Below, piece after piece: positions 56,466-64,000 of a stretch of 64,000 bases of DNA; within the stretch, counting starts at the first letter, position 1, and every line of letters begins with the position of its first letter. Where the stretch lies: contig SSMU01000005.1 of the NCBI GenBank assembly GCA_004799545.1, forward strand, positions 124,001 through 188,000. The letters run 5' to 3'. The stretch comes from Phenylobacterium sp. (lineage in GTDB: Bacteria > Pseudomonadota > Alphaproteobacteria > Caulobacterales > Caulobacteraceae). The notes below the pieces were generated by a model. It searched no databases, was not told the origin of the DNA, and saw only the letters and a program-made list of their open reading frames with translations. The position numbers and the translations under genes were made by a program.

Positions 56466-57398
56466 TCAGGGCGCCCGGTGGTCGCGGCCGAAGTTGGGTT
56501 CGGGGCTTTCCTGGCCGGCGTCGATGACGCCGCGGCGGATCTCGCGGGTGCGGCTGAACAGCTCGAACAGCTTGTCGCTCTCGCCCCAGCGGATGGCGCG
56601 GCTGAGCGCCTGCAGGTCCTCGGTGAAGCGGCCGAGGATCTCCAGCACCGCGTCCTTGTTGGCCACGAAGATGTCGCGCCACATGGTCGGGTCGGAGGCG
56701 GCGATGCGGGTGAAGTCACGGAAGCCGCCGGCGGAGAACTTCATCACCTCGGCCTGGGTGACCTCCTCCAGGTCGGCGGCGGTGCCGACGATGTTGTAGG
56801 CGATCAGGTGGGGCAGGTGGCTGGTGACGGCCAGCACCAGGTCGTGGTGCGCCGCGTCCATCCGCTCGACGTTGGAGCCCAGCGCCTTCCAGAAGTCGGC
56901 CAGCCGCTGGACGGCGTCCAGGTAGGGCTCGTCCTCGCGCTTCAGCGGGGTGAGGATCACCCAGCGGTTCAGGAACAGCTCGGCGAAGCCGGCGTCGGGG
57001 CCGGACTGCTCGGTGCCGGCGATCGGGTGGCCGGGGACCACGAAGACCCCGGCCGGGGCGGCGGTGACCAGGGCCTCGGCGACGCTGGCCTTCACCGAGC
57101 CCACGTCGGTCAGGGTGGCGCCGAGCTTCAGCGCCGCGGCGGCGGCGCGGGCCGCCTCGCCCATGGCCAGCACCGGCACGGCGAACACCACGAGGTCGGC
57201 GTCCTTCACCGCCTCGGCGACGTCGGCGGTGGTGAAATCGGCGAGGCCGAGGGCCACGATCCGCTCACGAGCCCGCTCGGAGGCGTCGGCCACGGCCACC
57301 TCGCCCACCACGCCGGCGGCGCGGGCGGCGCGGATCAGCGAGGAGCCGATCAGGCCGCCGCCGATCACCGCGAGCTTCGGGTAAAGCACCTGCGCCAT
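56466..57398 (-). CDS. Prephenate/arogenate dehydrogenase
   Basis: 310 aa. The NAD(P)-binding motif GGGLIGSSLIRAARAAG is at residues 13-18 onward; VVGEVAVADASERAR closes the nucleotide site. Catalytic-domain blocks: LVVFAVPVLAMGEAARAAA, TDVGSVKASVAEAL, VPGHPIAGTEQSGPDAGF with the catalytic His, and AVTSHLPHLIAY. It oxidatively decarboxylates prephenate (or arogenate) towards tyrosine. Third gene of the set with chorismate mutase and the aminotransferase, 4 nt after the aminotransferase stop. Confidence 0.94.
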   Translation of the reverse strand: MAQVLYPKLAVIGGGLIGSSLIRAARAAGVVGEVAVADASERARERIVALGLADFTTADVAEAVKDADLVVFAVPVLAMGEAARAAAAALKLGATLTDVGSVKASVAEALVTAAPAGVFVVPGHPIAGTEQSGPDAGFAELFLNRWVILTPLKREDEPYLDAVQRLADFWKALGSNVERMDAAHHDLVLAVTSHLPHLIAYNIVGTAADLEEVTQAEVMKFSAGGFRDFTRIAASDPTMWRDIFVANKDAVLEILGRFTEDLQALSRAIRWGESDKLFELFSRTREIRRGVIDAGQESPEPNFGRDHRAP

Positions 57399-57402
57399 CG
57401 GC

Positions 57403-58551
57403 TCAGGGCGCCTGCATGAAGTCGGCCAGGGCGTCGATCAGGGCGCGGTTGTGCGCCTCCAGCCCGATGGTGATCCTGAGGTGGTCCGGCAGGCCGTAGA
57501 GGCCCACGCCGCGCACCAGGAGGCCGCGGCTGGCCAGGAACGCGTCGGCCTCCGCGGCGCTGCGGCCCGGCGTCTGCGGGAAGCCGACCAGCACGAAGTT
57601 GGCGGCCGAAGGCCCCACGACTTCGAGGCCCAGGCCGCCCAGCTGTTGGGTCAGCCATGGGCGCCACTGCTCCATCAGCGCGATCGACTGCTGCTGGAAG
57701 TCCTCGTCCTCCAGGGCCGCGACGGCGGCGACCTGGGCCGGGACATTGATGTTGAACGGCAGGCGGATGCGGTCGACCGCCGCCGCGATCTCGGCCGGCG
57801 CATAGCCCCAGCCGACCCTGAGGCCCGCCAGGCCGTGCAGCTTGGAGAAGGTGTGGGTGACCACGATGTTGGACGCGCCGCGCGCCAGCTCCAGCCCGTC
57901 GTTGAACGCCGCATCGAGGGCGAACTCGCCATAGGCGCCGTCCAGCACCAGCACCACCGAGGCCGGCAGGGCTTCGTGCAGCCGGCGGACCTCGGAGAAC
58001 GGGATCCAGGTGCCGGTGGGGTTGCCGGGGTTGGCCAGGAACACCAGCCGGGTGCGGTCGTCGACCTGGGCCAGGAGCTCGTCCACGTCGATGCGGTAGC
58101 CGGGCTCCGGCGCGTACTTGACCTCCGCCTGGCAGGCCCGCGCGCCGATCGCGAAGGCGGCGAAGCCGTACTGGCCCTGGACCATGTTGTCGCCGGGCTC
58201 GAGGAAGGTCTGGTTGAGCAGCTGGAACACCTCGTCCGAGCCGCAGCCGAAGATCAGCCGCTCCGGCTCCAGCCGGAAGCGCTCGGCGATGGCGGCGCGC
58301 ACGAGGCTGGCCCGCGGATCGGGATAGACCTGCAGCCGGCTGCCGGCCTCCACATAGGCCGCGTGGGCCTTGGGGCTGGAGCCCAGCGGGTTCTCGTTGG
58401 CCGACAGCTTGACCGGATGGGCGATCCCCTCGGCCTTGGACTTGCCCGGCTGATAGGCGTGGATCTCCATGATCCCGGGCTTGGGCAGCGGCCGGTCGGC
58501 GGCGCTGCGGTCAGGGGCGATGGGGGATTCAGGAGACAGGGACTGGGACAT
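57403..58551 (-). CDS. Histidinol-phosphate/aromatic aminotransferase (HisC family)
   Basis: 382 aa, PLP fold type I. KLSANENPLGSSPKAHAAY at the N-terminus, FGCGSDEVFQLLNQTFLEPG, VFLANPGNPTGTW with the Asn-Pro-x-Thr, and the PLP Lys in VVTHTFSKLHGLAGLRVGW. HisC homologues placed next to tyrA-type genes usually act as tyrosine/phenylalanine aminotransferases; the position between chorismate mutase and the dehydrogenase supports that here. The name hisC is not given because the histidine role is not supported. Confidence 0.93.
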   Translation of the reverse strand: MSQSLSPESPIAPDRSAADRPLPKPGIMEIHAYQPGKSKAEGIAHPVKLSANENPLGSSPKAHAAYVEAGSRLQVYPDPRASLVRAAIAERFRLEPERLIFGCGSDEVFQLLNQTFLEPGDNMVQGQYGFAAFAIGARACQAEVKYAPEPGYRIDVDELLAQVDDRTRLVFLANPGNPTGTWIPFSEVRRLHEALPASVVLVLDGAYGEFALDAAFNDGLELARGASNIVVTHTFSKLHGLAGLRVGWGYAPAEIAAAVDRIRLPFNINVPAQVAAVAALEDEDFQQQSIALMEQWRPWLTQQLGGLGLEVVGPSAANFVLVGFPQTPGRSAAEADAFLASRGLLVRGVGLYGLPDHLRITIGLEAHNRALIDALADFMQAP

Positions 58552-58597
58552 CAGGCTTCGACGTGAGGCCGCGCGGGCCGGGAGAGGTGCGGGCCTC

Positions 58598-59404
58598 TTA
58601 CACGTCCAGGGGGCCCGGCGCAGCCCCGATCACGCCGGAAAGCTTGCCGGGGGCGCGGGCCAGCCGCGCGTCGTCGGCCTGGTAGAAGCCCGCCAGCATG
58701 AACAGCTTCAGCCCGCCGGCCTGCACCAGCAAGGTCGCGGCGACGCCGTCGCGGCTTAGCGCCGCCTCGATGGCCGGCCCGCCCTCGGCGGCGTCGGTGA
58801 CCCAGAAGGTGCGGTCGTCGCCGGTCGGCTCGACCTCCACCTCGGCCACCGCCAGCGCCCCCAGCGGCCCCCAGGCGGCCAGGCAGGGCAGGGCCGCGAA
58901 CACCTTCAGCTTCGGCTCGGCCAGCAGCCGGCCCCACCAGGCGGTGTCGGGGCTGAGCGCCAGCACGCCGACCCCGCCCAGGGTCTTGGCGGCGGCCAGG
59001 GCCTCCTCCGGCCGGGCCAGGTTGCGCAAGGGCGGCGCCGCGCCGAACCGCAGGCGGGCGAGCTCGACCGCGCGGGCTGCGTCCTTGCCGCCCCAGACGG
59101 CCAGCTGGAAGGGCCCCTGCACCGCCAGGCTGGCGCCGATCAGCTCGCGCCAGATGCGCACCACCAGGGAGGGCGAGGCGCCGCGGCGCGGATGGGCCAA
59201 CAGCTTGCGCAGCAGTTGCGCCTCGCGGGCCGGCCTGAGGCCGAAGCGGCCGGACTCGCCCGCGGCGGCCTTGGCGGCGGCCACGTCGATGGCCAGGCCG
59301 GCGCGCTCGTCGATCAGCCGCAGCAACTCGGCGTCGATCGCGTCGATGCGGGCGCGGACCTCGTCCAGCGACGGCGCGGTCGGCAGCGGCTTGGCCTGGG
59401 CCAT
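58598..59404 (-). CDS. Chorismate mutase (AroQ) with C-terminal domain of unclear function
   Basis: 268 aa, GGGGGAGA before the ATG. Residues 12-95 are an AroQ-type mutase: LDEVRARIDAIDAELLRLID with the substrate Arg, then a catalytic Lys/Arg segment (AKAAAGESGRFGLRPAREAQ) and LVVRIWRELIGASLAVQG. This converts chorismate to prephenate. The remaining 170 residues have no motif I can assign with certainty; the GVGVLALSPDTAWWGRLL and LFMLAGFYQADDARL blocks recall a prephenate dehydratase-type or regulatory domain that has lost its signature. First gene of the tyrosine-branch operon, 46 nt before the aminotransferase. Confidence 0.88.
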   Translation of the reverse strand: MAQAKPLPTAPSLDEVRARIDAIDAELLRLIDERAGLAIDVAAAKAAAGESGRFGLRPAREAQLLRKLLAHPRRGASPSLVVRIWRELIGASLAVQGPFQLAVWGGKDAARAVELARLRFGAAPPLRNLARPEEALAAAKTLGGVGVLALSPDTAWWGRLLAEPKLKVFAALPCLAAWGPLGALAVAEVEVEPTGDDRTFWVTDAAEGGPAIEAALSRDGVAATLLVQAGGLKLFMLAGFYQADDARLARAPGKLSGVIGAAPGPLDV

Positions 59405-59511
59405 ATTCTCCCCCGAAACGAAGGTTTGCGACCTAGGTCATTGCGGCTGCGAGCGCAATAGGTCCGTTCGCCGCAAGATTGTTGCCCCAGAAACGATCTC
59501 GACAACCAGCT

Positions 59512-60714
59512 CTAGGCCCTGACGCGCGTCCGGCTGAGGACGGTGGCGACGCCCAGCCCCACCACCTGCAGGCCGACGCCGAGCAGCAGCACCCCGCGCA
59601 CGTTGCGGTCGCTGACCACGAAGGCCGCCAGCAGCGGGCCGAAGGCGCCGGCCAGCAGCTGCACCGCCCCGCTCTGCATGGTCGCCCGGCGGCTGGGATC
59701 GGCCTCCACGGTCATCGGCACCAGGAACGGTCCGGCGACGAAGGCGGCGAGGCCCGAAAGCCCGCTCATGCCGATGAACAGCCACGCCGGCGCCTGGACC
59801 GCGTAGGTCAGCCAGGTGGCCAGGAACACCGCCGCGGTCACGTAGAAGACGGTGATGTAGCGCACCCGCCCGGCGATCGCCGTGGCCAGCACGCCGCCCG
59901 CCATCTGGCAGCCGAGCCCAACCCAGATGGCCGTGCGGCCGACCGCGATGCTGAGCCCCGCCTGCTTGGCGAGCGGCACCACATAGATGGCCACCGCGGT
60001 CAGCGAGGCGGCCATGCAGAGCGTGCCCAACAGCGCGATCCAGCCCTTCAACGGCGGCGCGCCGGAGGTGTCGCCGCCGGCCGCCGAGGCGCCGAGGCTG
60101 CGCGGCAGGAAGACGGCCAGCGGGATCGCCAGGGCCGCGGCGGCGGCCACCACCACATAGCCGCCGTTCGCCCCATAGCGCGGCAGCACCAGGGTCGAGA
60201 GCCCGAAGGCCACCGCCAGCTGGCTGAGCCCCATGCCGGTGAACAGGATCGCCGCCCAGCGCTCCGGCGTCACCGTGCGCGAGATGAAGCCGATGGAGAT
60301 CCACAGCAGGATCCCCTCCGGAACCCCCGCCAGGCCGCGCGCCAGCATCACCGTCGGCCCGCTGGCCCGCACGGTCGCCAGGTCGATGGCCACCAGCACC
60401 GCCGCGGCGATCGCCGCGATGGTCCGCAGCCGCACCGGCTTCAGCACCATGCCGGCCAGACTGGTCACCACCCCGGTGGTCAGGGCCTCGAGCATGACGG
60501 TGAGCCCGATGCCGGAGGCGGTGAGCCGGTGCTCCTCCACCAGGGCCGCCAGCAACAGGCCCATCAGGCCGGAGATCAGCAGCGCCAGCAGGCCCAGCCC
60601 GATCGACGCGGCCGCCTCGGTCGGCGTGAACGGCGGACCCGCCACCTCCGCGACCAGGTCATCGGGGGTCTGGCCAGGAGCCAGGGCGGCGGCGGATCGG
60701 GCGCTGGGGGTCAT
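59512..60714 (-). CDS. MFS transporter
   Basis: 400 aa with about 12 hydrophobic segments (for example LLALLISGLMGLLLAALVEE and TIAAIAAAVLVAIDLATV). The two-fold symmetry of a major facilitator is visible, with a central loop near residues 200-215. The protein ends in a short basic tail (VLSRTRVRA). No substrate-specific motif was recognised; sugar, drug and metabolite efflux are all possible. It runs in the same direction as the tyrosine operon with a 107-bp gap, so it may or may not share its transcript. Confidence 0.88.
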   Translation of the reverse strand: MTPSARSAAALAPGQTPDDLVAEVAGPPFTPTEAAASIGLGLLALLISGLMGLLLAALVEEHRLTASGIGLTVMLEALTTGVVTSLAGMVLKPVRLRTIAAIAAAVLVAIDLATVRASGPTVMLARGLAGVPEGILLWISIGFISRTVTPERWAAILFTGMGLSQLAVAFGLSTLVLPRYGANGGYVVVAAAAALAIPLAVFLPRSLGASAAGGDTSGAPPLKGWIALLGTLCMAASLTAVAIYVVPLAKQAGLSIAVGRTAIWVGLGCQMAGGVLATAIAGRVRYITVFYVTAAVFLATWLTYAVQAPAWLFIGMSGLSGLAAFVAGPFLVPMTVEADPSRRATMQSGAVQLLAGAFGPLLAAFVVSDRNVRGVLLLGVGLQVVGLGVATVLSRTRVRA

Positions 60715-60890
60715 GTCGCCCGCAGGATCGCCTTGAATCTGCGGGCGCGCCTAGAGCCAATCGCGCTGACCCAACGGAAGGCGAAACCGCCGCCGGACCG
60801 CCCGTAACAATTGTTGAACGCGCCCCGTCGAACCCCCGCCCCATTCACCTGTTGTGAAACTGGACCCCTCTTGAGAGCGACTGGCCCCAG

Positions 60891-61088
60891 ATGACGATGC
60901 CTGCCCAGCACATGGAAACCGCCCTGAAGCACGTGCAGCGGATCGTCGCCACCGCCTCCCTGCCCCGTCCGCCGATCACCATCCGCGAAGCCCTCGAGCA
61001 GATCACCGAGGAGCTGGACCTCGCCGGCTACGGCTGCCTCGCCCCCGCCGTCGCCCACCTCGAGGGCGAGCCGAGGTCGTTCCGCTAG
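60891..61088 (+). CDS. Small protein of unknown function (65 aa)
   Basis: 65 aa, soluble. The sequence HMETALKHVQRIVATASLPR is amphipathic-helical, followed by PPITIREALEQITEELDLAG and a short tail. It has codon use like its neighbours and a helix-rich composition that looks real. No family recognised. It stands alone between the divergent MFS gene and a C-type repeat fragment. Confidence 0.55.
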   Translation: MTMPAQHMETALKHVQRIVATASLPRPPITIREALEQITEELDLAGYGCLAPAVAHLEGEPRSFR

Positions 61089-61097
61089 CGGCCAAAT

Positions 61098-61118
61098 CCC
61101 TCCCCCACAGGGGAGCAA
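61098..61118. repeat. REP-like fragment (C4)
   Basis: CCCTCCCCCACAGGGGAGCAAC is the CCCC/GGGG end of the same REP-like family as 54961-55091 and 62762-62885. It lies between the small ORF and the convergent gene at 61127. No central hairpin. Confidence 0.5.
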
Positions 61119-61126
61119 CGACCGCC

Positions 61127-61558
61127 TCAGCGCTTCTTGAACCGCTTGGCCTCCGCCGCCATCCCCGCCGCCCAGCGGTCCGGCGTCTCCGCCGCGTCCG
61201 GGACGAACGGCAGGCTGCCCGCCACCCCGCGCAGCGCCAGCCACAGCTGCGGCCCGAAATGGCCAAGCACCCGCAAGGGCCGGCGCTTGTCGTCGGTGAC
61301 GTCCCAGCCGGCGTCCTCGAAGGCGAACACCTGCTTGCCCACCGGCCAGGTCTCCGCCCCGTCCCAGTCCGCCGGCCGCGCAACCGCCTCGGCCTCGTCG
61401 GCGGTGATCCCGAACAGCGCCCGCGACGCCGCGTCGATCTCCGGATGCTCGGCCCGCGCCTGCGGCTCCGCGAACTCCCGCTTCATCACCGCCTTGAACT
61501 CCAGGTCGGCGATCCCCGGCAGGTCGATCAGGCGGCGAAGCGGCGGTTTGCTGGTCAT
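61127..61558 (-). CDS. Conserved hypothetical protein
   Basis: 143 aa. No recognised motif. The composition is that of a soluble cytoplasmic protein, with Trp-rich segments (PADWDGAETWPVGKQVFAFE and FGPQLWLALRGVAGSLPF) and a basic C-terminus (AEAKRFKKR). It is flanked by REP-like elements on both sides. A real gene is likely from the codon pattern. Function unknown. Confidence 0.65.
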   Translation of the reverse strand: MTSKPPLRRLIDLPGIADLEFKAVMKREFAEPQARAEHPEIDAASRALFGITADEAEAVARPADWDGAETWPVGKQVFAFEDAGWDVTDDKRRPLRVLGHFGPQLWLALRGVAGSLPFVPDAAETPDRWAAGMAAEAKRFKKR

Positions 61559-61605
61559 CCCAACGCCCTACCCCCGATCGGCGCCGGCGGCCAGCGCCGC
61601 GCCGT

Positions 61606-61680
61606 TTCCCTCCCCTTCATGGGGAGGGTGGACGTCGCGAAGCGACGGACGGGTGGGGAAGTCACGACCGGGCTCTGAGC
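61606..61680. repeat. REP-like element (B1)
   Basis: TTCCCTCCCCTTCATGGGGAGGGTGG, then the hairpin GTCGC-GAA-GCGAC, then CGGGTGGGGAAGTCACGACC and GGGCTCTGAGC. Copy B2 at 63260-63333 is identical in both flanks but has GGGGC-GAA-GCCCC in the stem. Located between two minus-strand genes. Confidence 0.85.
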
Positions 61681-61711
61681 CAGCCGACCAAACCTCCCGC
61701 TCCATCCCCCC

Positions 61712-62596
61712 TCAATCCTCGTCCGCCTCCCAGCCCCCCGGCCCCACCTGCCCGGCGGAGAACCCCGGCCCGTCGTAAGGCCGGCCATAGGCCCGCACCC
61801 AGGCGTCGGCCTCGGCCTGGCAGCGCGGCGGCGCCACCAGGCTCTCGCCGTTCGGCCCGCTCGTGAAGCTCACCACCACCACCCGGAGCGGCCCTTGCTC
61901 GTCCGCCTTCGCCATCTCCGCCTGCGCCTGGATCACCACCAGCCGCTCCAGGTATTTCTTCGGCGCCAGCCGCGCGGTCAGCCAGCGCAGGGTGTCGAAG
62001 TGCAGCCGGTCGGCCCACACCGTCTTCGGCGTGGCGGCCAGCCCCACCTCGCGCACCTCGTCCATCAGGGTGTCGGCCTGCCGGCGCCGGGCCGTCACAT
62101 AGGCCGCCTCGAACTCCGGGAACCGCTCCAGCCAGTGGTAGATGGTGGCCGCGCAGGGCATCGCCGGGTCCCGCCCGATGGCCTTCAGGCTCTCGCCGTT
62201 CGCCAGCCGCTCACAGATCGCCTCGGCCAGGTCCGGGCAATAGCGGCTGGTGGCCAGCCCGCCCCGGCTCCGCGGCCGGGCCAGCTGCGCCGCCCGAAGC
62301 CGCGCCATCCGCGCCCGCCCCCGCACCCGCGCCGCCGTCCGCGCCTGACCCTGCGCCGCCGCCAGCCCCTCGGCGAACGCGGGCTCGCCCTGGGCCCACT
62401 TCCACACCGTGGTGCGGTCCGGCATCCCCGGCTCCGCCGAGATCTCCCGCAGGCTCGCCCCCGCCGCCACCCGCGCGCAAACCGCCTGGCCCAGCTCGGC
62501 GGAGTACAGACTCTCCCGCCACCCCGCCCCGCACCGCCCCGCCGGATCCGCCGCCAACCCCATCCCCGCCTCCGCTCCGTCCGAGCCAGCGCGCAC
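61712..62596 (-). CDS. Terminase small subunit-like DNA-binding protein
   Basis: 294 aa from GTG at 62596 (ATG at 62563 possible). Two helix-turn-helix-type repeats are visible: AGASLREISAEPGMPDRTTV in the first and ANGESLKAIGRDPAMPCAAT in the second, each followed by a WKWAQ/YHWLE helix. The second block (YCPDLAEAICERLANGES to ATIYHWLERFPEFEAAYV, then RRQADTLMDEVREV) matches the Sf6-type phage terminase small-subunit family. No large terminase, portal or other phage gene is nearby, so it is an orphan. It might be a domesticated regulator. Confidence 0.75.
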   Translation of the reverse strand: MRAGSDGAEAGMGLAADPAGRCGAGWRESLYSAELGQAVCARVAAGASLREISAEPGMPDRTTVWKWAQGEPAFAEGLAAAQGQARTAARVRGRARMARLRAAQLARPRSRGGLATSRYCPDLAEAICERLANGESLKAIGRDPAMPCAATIYHWLERFPEFEAAYVTARRRQADTLMDEVREVGLAATPKTVWADRLHFDTLRWLTARLAPKKYLERLVVIQAQAEMAKADEQGPLRVVVVSFTSGPNGESLVAPPRCQAEADAWVRAYGRPYDGPGFSAGQVGPGGWEADED

Positions 62597-62616
62597 CCAC
62601 GACGCCTCCGCCCCTA

Positions 62617-62673
62617 CCTCCCCCGTTCACGGGGGAGGGGGACCGCTCGCCGAAGAGCGAGCGGTGGAGGGGG
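62617..62673. repeat. REP-like element (C3)
   Basis: CCTCCCCCGTTCACGGGGGAGG, then a 9-bp stem ACCGCTCGC/GCGAGCGGT with a 6-nt CGAAGA loop, then GGAGGGGGC. Same frame as the other members (GGGGAGG, hairpin with GAA-type loop, GGAGGGGG), but a longer stem. Just upstream of the terminase-like gene. Confidence 0.7.
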
Positions 62674-62761
62674 CAAGCCCCAAGCCCAATTTTCAGGAAT
62701 GCCCGATCCTACCCGAAAACGCGCGCAGACGCAAGAACAAATAGAGAACTCACGCCCAGTT

Positions 62762-62885
62762 CCTCCCCCGCAGGGGGAGGTGGGCCGAAGGCCCGGAGGG
62801 GGTTTCCTCAACGGCCTCCCAACCGAACCTTCTGAGCTGAAACCCCCTCAGTCCCTCCGGGACAGCTCCCCCAGTAGGGGAGCAA
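62762..62885. repeat. REP-like inverted pair (C2)
   Basis: Same layout as 54961-55091: CCTCCCCCGCAGGGGGAGGTGG, hairpin GGGCC-GAA-GGCCC, GGAGGGGGTT, a variable middle, then AACCCCCTCAGTC, hairpin GTCCC-TCC-GGGAC, and AGCTCCCCCAGTAGGGGAGC. Both hairpins differ from C1 but keep complementarity. Lies in the 355-bp gap between the terminase-like gene and the small membrane protein. Confidence 0.8.
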
Positions 62886-62951
62886 CTGGCTCCGCCTTCA
62901 CAGAACACCGGTCTTGCCCAATGATCCCCCGGGCGAAAGGGAGGGCGAGCC

Positions 62952-63248
62952 ATGGCCGCGCTGACGACATTCATCCCGCTGCTGATGCGGCCGCCGTTGA
63001 ACTGGGCGCCGGTCCCAGCGGCGGTGGGCGGAGGCCTGATCGGGGGCGCCTTCGGGGGCCTGGTCGGCATCCTCGTCGGCAAATGGGTCAAGCGCACCTG
63101 GCCCGACGCGCCGCCGCAGACCGCCAAGCTGTCCGGCGCGGTGGCCGGCGCCGGCGTCGGCTTCGCCACCGGCTTCATCCTCGGCGGCCCGATCGGCGGC
63201 GCCATCGGCGGCCTGATCGGCGGCGCCATAGGCTGGTTCGGCACCTAG
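62952..63248 (+). CDS. Small Gly-zipper membrane protein
   Basis: 98 aa. Two hydrophobic Gly-rich segments (AAVGGGLIGGAFGGLVGILV and the longer AGAGVGFATGFILGGPIGGA with its continuation GIGGLIGGAIGWF) surround a short basic loop (KWVKRTWPDAPPQTAKL). The G-x3-G spacing is that of glycine-zipper proteins that pack or oligomerise in membranes. No function known. Start chosen at the first ATG, preceded by GGGAGG at good spacing. Flanked by REP-like repeats. Confidence 0.65.
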   Translation: MAALTTFIPLLMRPPLNWAPVPAAVGGGLIGGAFGGLVGILVGKWVKRTWPDAPPQTAKLSGAVAGAGVGFATGFILGGPIGGAIGGLIGGAIGWFGT

Positions 63249-63259
63249 CACCGCGCCCT

Positions 63260-63333
63260 TTCCCTCCCCTTCATGGGGAGGGTGGCCGGGGCGAAGCCCC
63301 GCCGGGTGGGGAAGTCACGACCGGGCTCCGAGC
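63260..63333. repeat. REP-like element (B2)
   Basis: Second copy of 61606-61680: identical outer TTCCCTCCCCTTCATGGGGA and CGGGTGGGGAAGTCACGACC, with the inner stem changed to GGGGC-GAA-GCCCC. Lies between the convergent ends of the Gly-zipper gene and the Sel1-repeat gene. Confidence 0.85.
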
Positions 63334-63356
63334 GAGCCGGCTATCGAACCTCCCCC

Positions 63357-64000
63357 TCAATGCAGCGTCTCGCCCGACGCCGTCTTGCGGACCACCGCCT
63401 TGTTCTGAACCGCCCACGCCGCGAGCGCCTCCTTGACGCAACCCCAGAGCAGGCCATGGCCGCGCGGGATGCGACGAACGCCGAACCGCCCGCGCGCCAT
63501 GTCGCGCGCCAGCCGCCACTTCGCCGCCGGGTGGCCCAAGGCGACCGCGCGTTCGAGCAGGGCTCGCCCCTCGTCGCGCGCCTCACGGCTCGCGGGGCGC
63601 TTCAGCCGCAGGCTTGCGAGCTGGTAGATCGCCGGCGCCCAGTCCGCGGCGGCGCCCCTCCGGAATACCTTTTCGGCCGCCTCTGTGTCGCCTTCCCACA
63701 CCAGAATGGTTCCGTAGGACAGCAGGGCGCGCAGCGACCCGTGCTCGTAGGCCCGCTTCAACCAGGCCTCCGCGTGGCCGCTGTCGGCGGCGGTCTCCCG
63801 CTCCCAGAAGTATCGCTCGCCCACGCAGACCATGGCCACGACCGACCCCGCCTCTGCGAGGCTCAGCAGCGCCTTGAACGCCGCCGGCCGGTCGGTGGCG
63901 CGCAATTCTAAAGCGGAGCGGAGGCCATCCGGCTCGGCGTCCCAATCGGTGTGGCTGTCCGCCTGGGCATAGTCCCAACCGCTATATTGACGGTGCAGGT
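63357..64000 (-). CDS. Sel1-repeat protein, C-terminal part (runs off window)
   Basis: The frame stays open to the window edge (upstream residues read QYSGWDYAQADSHTDWDAEP, clearly coding), so the internal TTG at 63905 is not the start. Visible are Sel1/TPR-like repeats of about 36 residues: GSVVAMVCVGERYFWERETA, AEAWLKRAYEHGSLRALLSY, TEAAEKVFRRGAAADWAPAI and ALLERAVALGHPAAKWRLAR. These bind proteins. The stop lies just after the B2 repeat. The remaining N-terminal part, partner and function are unknown. Confidence 0.8.
   Translation of the reverse strand, partial: LHRQYSGWDYAQADSHTDWDAEPDGLRSALELRATDRPAAFKALLSLAEAGSVVAMVCVGERYFWERETAADSGHAEAWLKRAYEHGSLRALLSYGTILVWEGDTEAAEKVFRRGAAADWAPAIYQLASLRLKRPASREARDEGRALLERAVALGHPAAKWRLARDMARGRFGVRRIPRGHGLLWGCVKEALAAWAVQNKAVVRKTASGETLH

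Noticed and set aside
61712..63333. Possible prophage or integrative element
   Set aside because: Only a terminase small subunit-like gene is seen; no integrase, portal, capsid, att-like direct repeats or tRNA.
63357..63905. Complete Sel1-repeat gene starting at TTG 63905
   Set aside because: The frame stays open and coding-like to the window edge, so the gene is partial and starts outside.

Overview
This 64 kb window is a very GC-rich (roughly 70% by eye), densely packed bacterial chromosome segment. Overlapping ATGA/GTGA starts and stops, frequent GTG and TTG starts, TonB-dependent receptors, periplasmic dehydrogenases with tri-haem cytochromes c, and the mix of biosynthetic genes point to an aerobic alphaproteobacterium of the Caulobacteraceae, with Phenylobacterium/Caulobacter type the best guess. 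No rRNA, tRNA, CRISPR array, insertion sequence or prophage was seen. The placement and all family names come from reading the sequence and memory of families; nothing was searched.

Layout. (1) 1-4.3 kb: the 5' part of a GDSL/SGNH hydrolase, a LacI-type operator candidate, then a three-gene periplasmic FAD dehydrogenase (small subunit, GMC flavoprotein, tri-haem cytochrome c). (2) 4.3-16.7 kb: a minus-strand chemosensory locus, read from high to low coordinates: MCP with two signalling tips, triple-CheW protein, CheB, HEAT-repeat protein, CheR, CheY, CheA, then (after a 116-bp repeat) a CheY/CheC pair, a hybrid histidine kinase, a truncated receiver and a second CheC. (3) 17-26 kb: a DsbA-NhaA fusion; a molybdenum hydroxylase operon (2Fe-2S subunit, Mo subunit, tri-haem cytochrome c); an ATP-grasp/flavin monooxygenase pair; a secreted protein of unknown function. 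(4) 26-37 kb: SppA, a small periplasmic protein, then a minus-strand block with OppBC-type permeases, a TonB receptor, an Asp/Asn beta-hydroxylase-like TPR protein and a TPR sulfotransferase. (5) 37-52 kb: housekeeping and accessory enzymes including an acyl-CoA ligase, PdxH, chorismate synthase and a queC-queE-queD operon. (6) 52-64 kb: a second TonB receptor, a degenerate kinase-receiver protein, a tyrosine-branch operon (chorismate mutase, HisC-type aminotransferase, TyrC-type dehydrogenase), an MFS transporter, an orphan phage-type terminase small-subunit homologue, small proteins and a Sel1-repeat gene running off the edge.

Functional logic. Two periplasmic dehydrogenase cassettes would feed electrons through homologous tri-haem cytochromes to the respiratory chain. 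The chemosensory locus has a complete CheA/W/R/B/Y core but no flagellar genes nearby. It has unusual internal duplications (two tips in one receptor, three CheW domains in one chain, two CheC genes), so it may serve a non-flagellar or array-building role. Intergenic DNA carries at least two families of structured repeats, with compensatory base changes in their stems, placed mostly at gene ends.
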